This document shows positions 45,553-56,304 of a DNA stretch of 64,000 bases, piece after piece; position 1 is the stretch's first letter; each line of letters opens with the position of its first letter. Source of the stretch: Clavaria fumosa (Eukaryota; Basidiomycota; Agaricomycetes; Agaricales; Clavariaceae); the NCBI GenBank assembly GCA_951802425.1, contig OX637798.1, forward strand, positions 3,596,001-3,660,000. Reading direction: 5' to 3'. A program made the position numbers and the translations under genes. The notes beneath the pieces were generated by a model. The model saw only the letters and a list, made by a program, of their open reading frames with translations. It ran no database searches and was not told the DNA's origin.

Positions 45553-46019
45553 AAGGGCTGTTTCAGTTTGTGCTGGGTCTATGTCTTCCATAATGTTAGC
45601 ACTTCTCCCAGCATCTTATGTCATGTCCCCAGGTCAAACCTTCATCACATATGATGCACTCAGGACAGTGTTGGGTGATGAAGACACCATCACAAGGCAT
45701 CCTCAGGCTGATGCTTCCTTCAGGCATGTCAATGGTTTGAGAATCACATAGTTCAGTTGGATGTTGTAGTATATAATAGGGTGCCATGCTGCAAATCCTG
45801 TGTATAATGGGGTACCAGATTCTGCCAGAGATATGATTTTGGGTATAACACAAATCTGCTGGAGGACATGATATCCTCTAGCAAATTAAATGTGAATGTC
45901 TTCACAACCATCATTCAGTCAGATAGCCTGCCAGATCAGCCACAAGAGTGAGACAAATAATCCCAGCTGTCAGGCCAATAGCTCCAATCCCTCAGGGTAC
46001 AACATTCACCATCTTGCTC
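45553..46019. other. Unassigned, transition to repeat region
   Basis: No supported gene. The base composition drops to the AT-richer level of the neighbouring H3 LTR, so the host island ends about here. Confidence 0.4.
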
Positions 46020-47206
46020 TGTTGGCAAGGTCTGGTTGGATACAAGGTCAAAGTTGAGCTGAACAGAGATAGGATTGGAGTCTGTTTGGAGTCCAGTTTT
46101 GGAAAACAATACAAGTAGACTACTAGATAGAACAGAACAGACTGTGGCCTCAACATATGTGTTGTGCCACCATGTATATACATGTCACAAATTTACCAGA
46201 TATCACAATGCCTTATGACAAAGATCAGAGACAGAAGATAACTCTGGAGTCTCTCAGAGATAAGTGGAGATCATCAAGGACATCAGGGACAATGAGGACA
46301 CATTATAGCAAGGTGTCTGGTCCCACAGTGGGTAACTGTAAGGACAGTAACCTAAATCTCAGTCTTAAAAGAGAGAACTGAATCTTTTTGCCTGTAAAGA
46401 CAGTAAGCTAAATCTTAAGGACAGGCTATTAGTTAGGACTGATATAATGAATGTGATAGGGAGTCATACCTCAGTCTCAAAAGAGGGAACTGAGGTTAGA
46501 TGGTGTGAGTGTCCAATGATATATATGTTACATGAAGTTGCCCAGTTGGAGTGTTGCAGACACTAAGATGAGATGAGGGACATGGTGCAGTCTTCAATAT
46601 TATGTCATGGTCAAACCAAAAGTTGAGGACAGAAGTGTCATGGTGTTGTGGTTGATCCAAATATGGAAGGACAAAGGTTGTGGTGAAGTCATGAAAAGGT
46701 CACAAGAATCATGTGATAAGTTGCCTTAGTCTAACTTTGGAGTAGAAAGGTGTGAGTGGAAAATATCAAAGTCTATGGAATATATATGACTGTAGACTAG
46801 TATATATACTGAGTCAGAATCCATGGAGATGAATAATGAACAAGGTAGAGAGGGGATGGCTAGTGGAATGCAACTGTAGGGGAGGAACAAATGTATCTGG
46901 GGAATGACCATGACAATGCCATGGTGGTGGGAAGTATGAGGGCAGTAGGTGGGGTGACACAAGGCCATCATGGGAAAACACAAGAATGCCAAGGGGATGG
47001 GATAGTGGTAACACAGGGGAGTGGGAGAGAACAAGGTTGAGATAGGGATAGTTGTTTGATGGAAGGTGACAGTCAGAGCATTGACAGGGTGATGGCATCC
47101 TGCTTGATGTGCCATCATACATCTGGGCCATACTGTCAGTAGGGTCACATGGGTCCCATGACTTACCAGTCATGTGACTGCAGCCTTTGGAGATGTCACT
47201 GTGACA
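46020..47206 (-). repeat. 3' LTR of gypsy I (family H-related, copy H3)
   Basis: The right end is TGTCACAGTGACATC on the minus strand at 47206, next to the tract CTTAGGAAGGGGGATA. The left end at TGTTGGCAAGG (46020) is tentative. It shares the conserved core at 46146-46188 with H1, H2 and H4. It lies directly downstream of the gypsy I chromodomain and so belongs to that element. An internal repeat GACAGTAACCTAAATCT / GACAGTAAGCTAAATCT occurs near 46342 and 46400. Confidence 0.6.
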
Positions 47207-47518
47207 TATCCCCCTTCCTAAGATTTATTCTCCTGAATAAACTCCACAATTGCCTCCTTCACATTCACAAGGTTTTCATGTGGCTCCCATGTGTTCTCTT
47301 TGGGAGGGTATCCAACCCAGCTTACCAAGTATTGGACCTTCCCTCTACATTTCCTCTTTGCAAGAACTTTGTCAATGTTGTACCATTTTCTGCCTTTGAT
47401 GAGTTCTGGGGGAGGTTGGACAGTGGCAGGATCACTGTGGAAGGGTTTGAGTAGGGTCTCATTAAAGACCAGGTGTATGCACCAACTGGGGGAGAGTGAG
47501 CCAGTAGCCAGAGGCACC

Positions 47519-47610
47519 TAGGCCCTGTGGCCAAGTGGTTTAACGCGTCACTTGCGGAATCACTGAAGTCACAAGGTTCAGTCACGAGTTCGAACCTGTG
47601 GGGGGGCAAA
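47519..47610 (+). promoter_or_regulatory. tRNA-like head with pol III A and B boxes
   Basis: An A box TGGCCAAGTGG (47528-47538) and a B box GAGTTCGAACC (about 47587-47597) are spaced about 50 nt apart, as in a class II tRNA (Leu/Ser type). The pattern fits an internal RNA polymerase III promoter. The fold is imperfect, so this is a SINE head and not a working tRNA gene. Confidence 0.75.
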
Positions 47611-48565
47611 ATAAATTCCCAACAAAGTGACCGGAAGGCTATATGCCATAGCACCTGGGCATTCCTATATATGGTAGTTACACAAGACTGGGTTCCCTTG
47701 GATCCTATGCAGGGGTGGCGAGGGACCCGGACCACGTGCATGACAGCAGGCGTGGACCGTTCTTCCCGGCTCCTGGGTTGTCTCATGGCAGAGACGTAAA
47801 GGTGGCAGCTTCTCGCCAACACTGTGGAACCCTGTAACGAAATGGGCTTAGCCCTGGATGTAACCATTATAGGAGGGAGGGCCGGAAAGGGAGTGGCCAT
47901 GGACTCGCTCGGACAGTAAATGGTCCGGGCCCTTACCTTGGGTTGGTGGACAGCGATGTCCAGCACGACCTGGGGGGGTGGGTGGTGCCAGGGGAGCCTC
48001 CTCGTGACCTCCAGCGCACTCATGTGGCACGAGGCCCCATTACCCACTTAGCTAGTGTGCAGGCTTGTTGAACGCACGCAGTACCATCCGGGTCCATGGC
48101 ATGCTGGGAACGATCGAGACGGTGTGGGCAAGGGTACCACCAACTACACTGACCTTGGTCCTCGACTCAGGGATGCGCCGAACAGAGGCTGCACCTGTGA
48201 CATGACGAGACGGACCCTGCAAATAGAAGGGTTGTAACGACTGCGGACGGGCCCGATTTGGACTGGAAGGAGGGTAGCTGCTGAGGTGCGGTGAGCCGTG
48301 GGTAAAAGATTCCGGTGCGGAATTCGCCACGAGCCTGTATCCGAGGCAGGTAAACCTGTCCCCACGTTGTGGGACGGGCCCAATAGGGATGGAAGAGGGG
48401 TAACCTCGACCGAGGCAGGTAGACCTGTCCCAAAGTTGTCACGAGGCTGGTAAACCAGTCCTTATCATATCACTCTGTACCCTCGCATGGTCTATATACT
48501 TAGATCATCTGTGTAACATGACCATGATAAAATAAACGGGATACAACAACAACAACAACAACAAC
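47519..48565 (+). mobile_element. tRNA-derived SINE, about 1 kb, in gypsy I
   Basis: A 1047-nt insertion is flanked by the 13-bp direct repeat AGCCAGAGGCACC (47506-47518, 48566-48578). It begins with a tRNA-like head and ends in an (ACA)n tail (48542-48565). Removing it with one repeat rejoins the gypsy I frame (QQRRRLVPLA then TGSLSPSW). Duplications of 10-20 bp and a short-unit tail are typical of LINE-mobilised SINEs. The body is longer than usual SINEs (100-600 nt), GC-rich, and contains two imperfect tandem units starting ACGGGCCC (about 48247 and 48375). No ORF is convincing. Confidence 0.82.
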
Positions 48566-50395
48566 AGCCAGAGGCACCAACCTTCTCCTCTGCTGGGAAA
48601 GGTCCAATGGAGTGGGGGCCAAGTTTTGGAGAGAGGGGAGTTTAAGAGGGAGGTTTTGTGAGTCAAGGTAGGCAAGATCACCTTTCTGATAACTCTCTGG
48701 TTTCTGTGAGTGAGAGTCATATGTGGCTTGTCTGTTACCTATGCTTCTTCAAGTAGATGACGAAGATGGTTGCAAGTTTGGGACAAGGTTGCGAGGTAGG
48801 TGTCTGTGGCTGGGACCTGTGAACCAATGGGGAAATTTGGGAGGGAGGCAGGAGTGTAACCATGGAGGGCAGAAAATCTGAGTCATGGAGGGTCCTAGTG
48901 TTGAGTGTGAACTGTACCAGTGGGAGCATAGCAGCCCAGTCTGATTGGTCCTCTTTAATCAAAGTTTTCTGAGGATGACCTTGACTTCATGGTTCATGCA
49001 TTTCACCAATCCATCAGTTTGGGGATGGTAGGTGGTTGAAGGGGCAGATTTGATTCCAAGTTTGTTGTTGACCTCATGCATAAACTTTGAGACAAACAGA
49101 CTTCCCTGGTCAGACACAACTTGCTCTGGTAACCTGTAGAAAGCATAAATGCAGTCCAAGAGGATGGAGGCAGCCCCTTTGGAAGTAATCTCCTTCTGAG
49201 TTGGAACTAGGATTACTGATTTAGTAAAATAATCCTTAATTATCAAGGCGTCATAGCCAGTGGAATCAGCAAGGGGGCCAATGAGATCCCATCCAATTAT
49301 CTGCCATGGTTGACTGGGAACAGGGAGTGGGTGGAGGGGAGCAGGTTTCCACCTCACCAGGGTTTTGTTCTTTGACAGGTGTCACATGCAATGACATAGG
49401 CATGGGTATCCTTTTTAAGCATTGGCCAGTACCAATATTTGGCAATTGCAACCTGTGTTTTTGTAATCCCTGGGTGGGCTGCAGATCAGGATGAGTGGTG
49501 GAGGCTGAGGACTTCCCGTACAAAGGTCTCAGGTACCCATATTCTGTCACAGACTTGGGCAATTCCCTTGTTATCCTTTTCAGCTTCCTTGGGCATCTGA
49601 AAAAGGGCCTGCTCTTCCTTGAGACATTCCATGAGCAAGGTAGTCTTGGTAGCATGGAAGTAATGGGTTGAGAGCAGGACAGCATCAGGTTGCAGAAGAG
49701 ATTCATTGAAATCAGGATGTTGGGAGAGTGTGTCAGCTGCAGCATTATATTTTCTGGAGTGAGGCACTATCTTGAAATTGAAGAGGGATAAAAATTGGTG
49801 CCATTGGTTTTGTCTGCCATTGAGCAGGTTGGGCTTCTGGAAATACAAGAGGTTCTTATGGTCCATAGATTTCAAATTCTTGTGACTCCCCTGGCATCTG
49901 TCTCAATCTTCCACAGCATCCCATCCTGGGGGATCACAACATGTACAGAGTTACAGATGGCATCTTTGATATTGTAGAAAGACTTGAGAGCTGCCTCAGT
50001 CATCTTGAACTCACCCTTTCCTGTGAGTGTGTGGAGGGGAGCCATGAGTTTTGCATAGTTCAGAATGAATTGTTGATAATAGGATCTGATGCTGGTGATT
50101 CCCCTAGCACTTCAAGCATTTGTCAGAATGGGCCAATTGTCAATTACCAAGAATCAATGGTTACTCTTCTTGATATGTCCTTGGGAGACCACATTTCCAA
50201 GGAAAAGTACCTGAGGTAGTCAGTTGTAATACTCTTCTCCAAATACTTGTGGGAAGATAGTTGGCTGTAATGATCAGGAGCCTTGTTCCAAAACCTACCA
50301 AACAAAACTGGGTAGACCACACTTTTGTCAATAGGAATGAAGGATGATGAGCATTGGAACAGATAGAAGCACAGTGACAGGGAAGGGACCCCACC

Positions 50396-50630
50396 ATGAT
50401 GTACTTCCTCAAGTTGGAACAGCTAGCAGCAGCAGCAGGAATCAACCTGTACATGGACCCACAGGCGATACTGTGCTGCGAGCAAGAGCTCAACAACAAC
50501 TTGGTGGAAAGGATCTATATGGCAGGAATGGCCCCAAACACCTACATGACCTACAAGGACAGAGCTGTCAGAAAGGTTGATGCCATGCAGGTCAATAGGT
50601 TCTTTGCACCAAGGGGAAATTGCTACAACT
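50396..50630 (+). pseudogene. Gag fragment of another gypsy element (J)
   Basis: A plus frame reads FLKLEQLAAAAGINLYMDPQ, AILCCEQELNNNLVERIYMA, AVRKVDAMQVNRFF. The pattern resembles the C-terminal capsid of fungal gypsy Gag proteins. It is cut on the right by the H4 LTR at 50631 and joins gypsy I on the left near 50340-50396. Confidence 0.5.
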
Positions 50631-51446
50631 TGTTAAGATCTGATTCTTTGCTTCAAAGCAGGAGTAGGGGTAGTGTAGAGGAGACCAAAAAGGGGTGGCA
50701 AAGGCGAAGCCGGAGCAGAGCAGAGTCCGGTCGGAGTCCGGATCGGAGTTGCGCAAGGACTTCTCCTCTACACAAAGGAGAAGGACTAGAAGGGGGTCAA
50801 AGGGGTTGGGACTATGGCCTCAACTTATGGGTTGTGCCACCACATGTATACGTGTCCCAATTTAACCTTGCTGGTACTTTGCTTTCCAGGACAAGGAAGG
50901 ACAAAGTCTGAAGGGAAATTGCCCGGAGTCTGTTGGAGTCCACCGGAGTTTTGCAGAACTTGTCGGGACTGTCGAGAACAGTGAGGACGAAGTCCCTTAA
51001 TGCACGGACCAAGTGGCAAGGACCAGAAATAACGTTAATATTTGAACTGAGGATCATGGAGATACATGGGGGCTTATATGCTACTAGGGTAGGGCATAGG
51101 GCAGACTGTGAAACATGAATATATCAAATATCTACAATAATTTCACCTGAGGAGTGAGAAAGGCATAGATGATACATGTAAGGCAAAGAATAAGTTCCCA
51201 TGGGTAGTGGGCATTGTCCCAATGATTACTAACCATGGACTAGCACCAAGGAACATGCTAGAAACAAAGTCCATTCGGTCCGAAGGACCAATATCGAAGT
51301 CCGACGAAAGTCTGGACCGGAGCTTCGGAGTTGGAGCCGGAGTGGAGATGGAGTGGAGTGGAGTTCAGGCAGAACTGTGTTGGAGAGGCCGGAGATGCTT
51401 TGGAGGTGCTTTGGAGGTGATTAGGTGACTGGATAGGACCGTGACA
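50631..51446 (-). repeat. LTR of family H (copy H4)
   Basis: The left end is TGTTAAGATCTGATTC and the right end GGATAGGACCGTGACA, followed by TATCCCCCTCTTAGGG (complement of the polypurine tract). It is 816 nt. The conserved core lies at 50817-50858 and the AATATTTGAACTGAGGATC block near 51032. Repeated GGAGTCCGGA-type motifs are dense. It is a 3' LTR of a minus-strand element; beyond about 51490 the internal region has been replaced by purine-rich repeats. Confidence 0.65.
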
Positions 51447-51489
51447 GTATCCCCCTCTTAGGGTCGAGCCCTTGAGACCCTTAAGTGAC

Positions 51490-52110
51490 AGTATTTCACT
51501 GTGGGTTGGAGAGAGTTGGAGTTAGAGGTGGGTGGAACTGGAGCTGGAGTTGGAGTCAGAGGTCTGGAGCAGGTCGGAGATGGTGCAGATGGGTCAGAGG
51601 GTGTCGGAGATGTGAAGCAGAGGTGTGGAGCTGAGAGAATAGGAGTTTTGGGAGCTTCGGAGTTTTTGAGCAGAGGTGTGGAGGTGAGGGAGTCAGAGTT
51701 TTGGAGATTCAGAGTGGAGGTACAAGATCGGAGTTTTGGAGTGGAGGAGCAGAGGAGCAGAGGTAAGGGAATCGGAGTTTTGGAGGTTAGGAAAACAGAT
51801 TTTTTTTTTTAGGGTCAGAGTGGAGTTGCAGAGGGAGCAGAAGTGTGGAGGAAGGAGGTGTGGAATTGGAGTCGGAGTGGAGGAGTGGTGTGTGGAGGTG
51901 CAAAATCGGAGTAGGAGTGGAGGTAGCGGAGTCGGAGCAGCAGAGCGGAGGTGCAGAGGTATGGAGGTGCGGAGGTAGCAGATTCGGAGTCGGAGCAGCA
52001 ATGTGGAGGTATCAGAGTCGGAGTCAGAGCAGTGGAGCAGAGGTGCAGATGTGAGGTGCGGAGGTGCAGAGTGGAGGTGCAGAGGTAGCAGAGTGTGGAG
52101 GGGGGGAGCA
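51490..52110 (+). repeat. Purine-rich minisatellite-like array
   Basis: About 620 nt of irregular repeats of GGAGTCGGAG, GTGGAGGTGC and GCAGAGGT, with very few pyrimidine runs. Open frames here (51501, 51736, 51845 plus; 51693 minus) are composition artefacts. A similar GGA-rich stretch lies at 30478-30720. Confidence 0.7.
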
Positions 52111-53096
52111 GAAAAAGTTGGAGATGCTGGGAGGCTGTGAGGACCTATTGTAAGTTCACTCACCCCCCCCTCCTACAAAATTTTTTATCTTAAGAAAAAA
52201 TTTCTATGTTTTACTAAGGAATTTGTCAAGAAGTGGGCTAGAGTGGACAGAAGAGTCAAACAAAAGGAGGAAACAAGGAGTGTTGGAGTTGTACAAAAGG
52301 CAACAATGTATGGAACAAGATTTCAGAGTTTTGTAAGTCAAGAGAAGTGAGGGAATCAAAAGTATCAAAAATGAAAAAACAGAGTTTTGGAGATTCAGAA
52401 TTCATGGGGATTGGATTAACAGGAAACATAAGGACATAGGAAGCATAATAATGTAGCAAAGGAACATAATTTTGGAATTTCGGAGTCTTTGGAGCATCAG
52501 AGGAGGGCGGAATCTCGGAGTTTCGGAGATGCGGAGTCCGAGAATGTGAGTGTGGAGTGGTCTGGAGATGTGCGGAGATGTGGCGTGGAGGTCCGAGACC
52601 ATGTCAGAGGAGTTTGGAGTAGTTCAGAGTAGCAAGGAGTGTGTGAGCAACCTCGCTGGACAGATGTGTTCACAAGATAGCAATCCTGAGAACTGGTGAT
52701 GCAACCACAGTGGGGAGCATCCAGAATCAGGTCCAGATTCAGACTTGCTGCAGCAAGGATAGAATTGGAGTCCCGGAGTCGGAGTTCCGGAGTAGGTCCA
52801 GAGTATGCGCTGGCCAAGCACCCATCGGAGTCCGTGCCCGGATCAGGCCGGAGTCAGATTTCCGCAAGTGCAGGAGTCCTCAAATTGTTAGGCTTGTACA
52901 CTGGACAATCAGCAGATTGTATATGGTACAGCCAGGTGTCCAAAGGACCAAGTCACACAAGGGGACAAGATCAGAGTTCAGAGGGCCATGTCGAGACAAG
53001 ACAGTGGGCCACAAAGCAAGACAAAGTGTCTGGAGTTCGGAGTTCCAGATTTCGGAGGTCCGGAGTTTGGGGGTCTGGGGTTTGGAACTTCCAAGC
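52111..53096. other. Repeat-derived spacer, target of element C
   Basis: No gene. It contains many GGAGTYCGGAG words like the H LTRs and a purine tract complement ACTCACCCCCCCCTCC at about 52158. The last five bases, CAAGC (53092-53096), are the target duplication of element C. Confidence 0.5.
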
Positions 53097-54392
53097 TGTC
53101 AGGACCCATTCATTTTCCCATACCCAAGCTGACTCTACCAACATCTATGACCCTCCCAACGACCCTCTACCACCTTGCGAGCCCCTCTACATGCTTCCGA
53201 AACCCGCTGCCCCCTTCCGGAAGCCTGCCCAACCGTTCCCGCGCTCACACGACACTCGCAACCACCATGCTGTACTTGCGACGCTTCCTACTACTTCACC
53301 CTACGCGCATACTTCGCCTGGACCCACCAATCCTACGCGCGACACACCGATATGCGTCTACTTCCACCAGCACGTGACTTGCCATGCGGCACCCCTGGTG
53401 CTACCACTACCAGCGCCAATACGTTACTAGTGTTACGACTGTTACTTGCATTACCAGTGTTACCCACGTGACTACCCACCCATAGGTCATCTGCGTTACT
53501 AGCGTCACCTGCATCACCTGCATCACTCATGTGATCGCTCTTATGATCTCGCAACCTTAACACTCAAACGCGCCACCAACAGTCAGCTGTATGTACACTT
53601 CAAATATGCGTCCCTTCTTCTCCTCAGTCGTCTATAATTACGTTACTTATGATCCGAGAATCCCTCTGTAGTTATAGCAACGTATATACTTATGGTACTC
53701 TAGACTTGATATTGACGCACATTGGTTTAAGCTTGAGGCTAGTACGCCCTTTGAGCTTGGAACCACTGCGATTGATAGGTCTTGTCCCTCTTGGTGACCA
53801 CAAGATCACCAAGACACACTCTACTCTATTCTAACTCACTCTCTGCGCTTGTACAACTCGCGCAATCTAAGTATCCTCTCTTATTCATCTTGGTACTGAT
53901 CTTGGAACCCTACAGGTTCTCCAGTCAGTTGGCAAAGTCATTACCTTCAACCGACTTACTTATCAATATCGTCGCAATCTCTTGCGACCTTCTCTATGTC
54001 GTCTATTTCCTTCACCTCATCCTTTCCCTTTCTTACGCTTCGTTGGTCGATCTCGCGACCCTCTCAGCATTACCAGTCTCCCCCACCTCATCTATTCCTT
54101 TCTTCATGCTTTGTCGGTCGACTTCGCGACCCTCTCAGCGTACTCATTTCCCCCTCCTCGTCAATTTCCTGCTCTACACTTCGTCTACCAATTTCGCAAC
54201 CTTCCCAGTGACGTCTTCTCTTTTTATACTTATCTTCCTTTGCTCTTACATCTTCTGAGACGTCTTCGCGACCTTCCGGGACCGAGCATTCTCGACTGTG
54301 CTCAACAGTTGATTGGTCTTAGCGAGTTTTCAGCATAGGTCACCAACAAGTCAATCTCCGGCACTATTATCGAGATGGGACAGGCCCTAACA
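53097..54392 (+). repeat. 5' LTR of element C, with internal deletion
   Basis: 1296 nt. Compared with the 3' LTR it lacks about 190 nt between two copies of TACTTAT, leaving one copy (near 53690). This looks like a slippage or short-homology deletion after insertion. Most other differences between the LTRs are C/T or G/A changes, many at CpG sites. Confidence 0.93.
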
Positions 54393-54446
54393 TAATATCA
54401 AGTCTCCCCCTTGCCCCACCACTCAACACCCGGATAGCACCCTATT

Positions 54447-56304
54447 ATGTCTTCTAGTCACACTCCTCCCCAACCAACCACTCATCACTTCCAGACATGC
54501 ACAGGTAGCCGCGCGATCACTCCAATGATCTTGGAGACTACTCACGAGCCGCCTACCACCATACAAGAACGACCCACATCCGTTGTTCAATCGCAGCCTG
54601 AAGAACCCGCCCAAATCGTACCTAGCCACACCTCGTCACTGCGAGAAGAGGCCGAATCGCTCGTGGAGCAGCTCGGCTACCCGCACTTCGATCGCCCTCG
54701 CCACTGCACCTACCAAATCCTTAACAATACTCGCCGCCAATACGAGGCCGGAACTCTCGATGAAGAACTTGCATATCTCATTGAGACAATGAACCTCTAC
54801 GAGGCATTGGTACGATTGACGGATGGATTCCGAGCTAACCCACAGAACCGGTTATACAAGAGTCAGCATCAGTATCCAGGAACTACCGACTGTGGAGTTC
54901 CAACTCCTCCTGATCTGGATACCCCCTCGCGACCTCCAAGACAGGTTCAACCCACCAGAGGACCCCGGGATATGGCCCTGCTTTTCCTGGTCATGGCCCA
55001 ATCTCTTCAGAATTTCGCGAATCCTGCTGCGCCCGATGAGCAACCAGCCATTCTCTCCAGGATCCCAAGGTACACCACCCCTCGCAGTAGCTGGCCAACA
55101 TGGATGCAGCCAGCCACTACTCCGAGTAGGGCACTCCCTCGCGACCCTATAGGGACCGAAGCAACACTTCAACCTGCCCCTCGCCTTGAGATTCCGGTCG
55201 AGCCATTCCGTATTCCACAACCAGAAGTGCGACCAGTACCTCCGATCGAGACACGACCAGCATCTCGCCCCCCGTCTCAGGCTGAAGCCCCGCAAGTCCC
55301 TCCGATCCCCCCTATGCCTCCACACCCTGCCGCCGTGCTTCGAGATGAGGCCCCTGGTACCCACCACCACCATTACTATTACCAGGCTCCTCCCTCCGAA
55401 GGACCATTGACCCAAGATGCCTTTGCTCGAGAATCCAAACTCAACACCAGATGCCCCGAGCCGTTTAATGGTCATGACCAGCGTAGATGGAAACCCTTTG
55501 TCACAGAATGTCTTATGACTTTCTTTGCAAAACCCATAACCTTCCAAGGCGACCATGAGAACGTTACTTTTGCAGCCTCTTATCTCACGGACACCGCACA
55601 GAGCCACTACACCTCCCTCCTTCAATTCAATCCCTACCACCTGGCCTTACACTCGTGGGAAGGCTTTATCCGCGAGTTTGGAGGGATGTTTGGAGTGGTT
55701 AATATGCAGATCGAGGTGGACCAGAACCTCCGCATGTTGCAAATGGCCGAAAACGAGCGCTTCTCGAACCACATCATCCGCTTTGAGTTGTTCGCCTTCG
55801 AATCCAACTGGAATTTGGCCGCCTTGCAGTCAGAGCTCTACTGCTCGATGTCCACGCGTATTAAAGAGGCCATGAAAGTCATTCCGCGACCTACGACGTA
55901 TCAGGAACTTCGTGATTTGGCCATGCAGATTGACCAGAGGCACTGGGAATATGAGAGTGAGACTCGCTGAACTCAATTCCGTGCTAACCCTCCTGCTCCC
56001 CGTCCCCCTGCCCAACAAGGTGGAAATTGCCTCTTGGCTCAACAAGGCGGAAATCGCAACTACCAGACGACGTTGCGACCTTATCCAGCTGCTGGCAATA
56101 ATCCTATGATGCCCCGACCAGCCGCAGGGAATCCCGTGACTTTGCCGCGACCCGCTAATCCACCCTGTCAGCCGAATCCGAATCTGAATCCGCCCTACGT
56201 CCCCCTCAGCAATGAGGAATGAGAACGTTGTCATCAGGGAAATCTTTGTTTGAGATGTGGAAAGTCGGGACATTACAGCATTGCATGCCCCAATTGATGA
56301 TTAG
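54447..56304 (+). pseudogene. Element C gag
   Basis: ATG at 54447 opens a 507-codon frame ending in TGA at 55968. It has a Pro-rich N-terminal half, then a capsid-like domain (CPEPFNGHDQRRWKPFVTEC, HSWEGFIREFGGMFG, ERFSNHIIRFELFAFES, LYCSMSTRIKEAMKVI). The frame continues past the TGA (likely CGA originally) with Gln/Asn/Pro repeats and, after another TGA, the knuckle CLRCGKSGHYSIAC (about 56250-56290). Capsid and nucleic-acid-binding parts are thus present but interrupted. Confidence 0.88.

Larger units (their letters stand above)
47218..50340 (-). pseudogene. Gypsy I pol (RT end to chromodomain), split by a SINE
   Basis: Minus strand, N to C: end of RT and start of RNase H in decayed frames (50340-49880; ICNSVHVVIPQDGMLWKIET). 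RNase H follows (49875-49486; LYFQKPNLLNGRQNQWHQFL, KYNAAADTLSQHPDF). The integrase core is 49357-48959 (IIGWDLIGPLADSTGYDALI, VVSDQGSLFVSKFMHEV, STTYHPQTDGLVKCMNHEVK). The C-terminal region (QKGDLAYLDSQNLPLKLPSL) follows, then, across the SINE, the chromodomain (RKWYNIDKVLAKRKCRGKVQ, YLVSWVGYPPKENTWEPHEN), ending at 47218. Frameshifts separate the blocks. The 5' half is missing; a gag scrap of opposite strand abuts near 50396. Confidence 0.85.

Noticed and set aside
47519..47610. Functional tRNA-Leu/Ser gene
   Set aside because: A and B boxes are good, but the arms do not pair well, and the sequence is the head of a larger insertion with target duplications and an (ACA)n tail.
51501..52163. 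Several long frames in the purine-rich block
   Set aside because: Open on both strands because of GGA/GGT repeats; no conserved protein pattern.
52696..53430. 244-residue plus ORF and neighbours at 52710 and 52988
   Set aside because: They cross the left end of the element C 5' LTR (53097), so they cannot be one evolved gene, and the sequence is repetitive GGAGTC-type.
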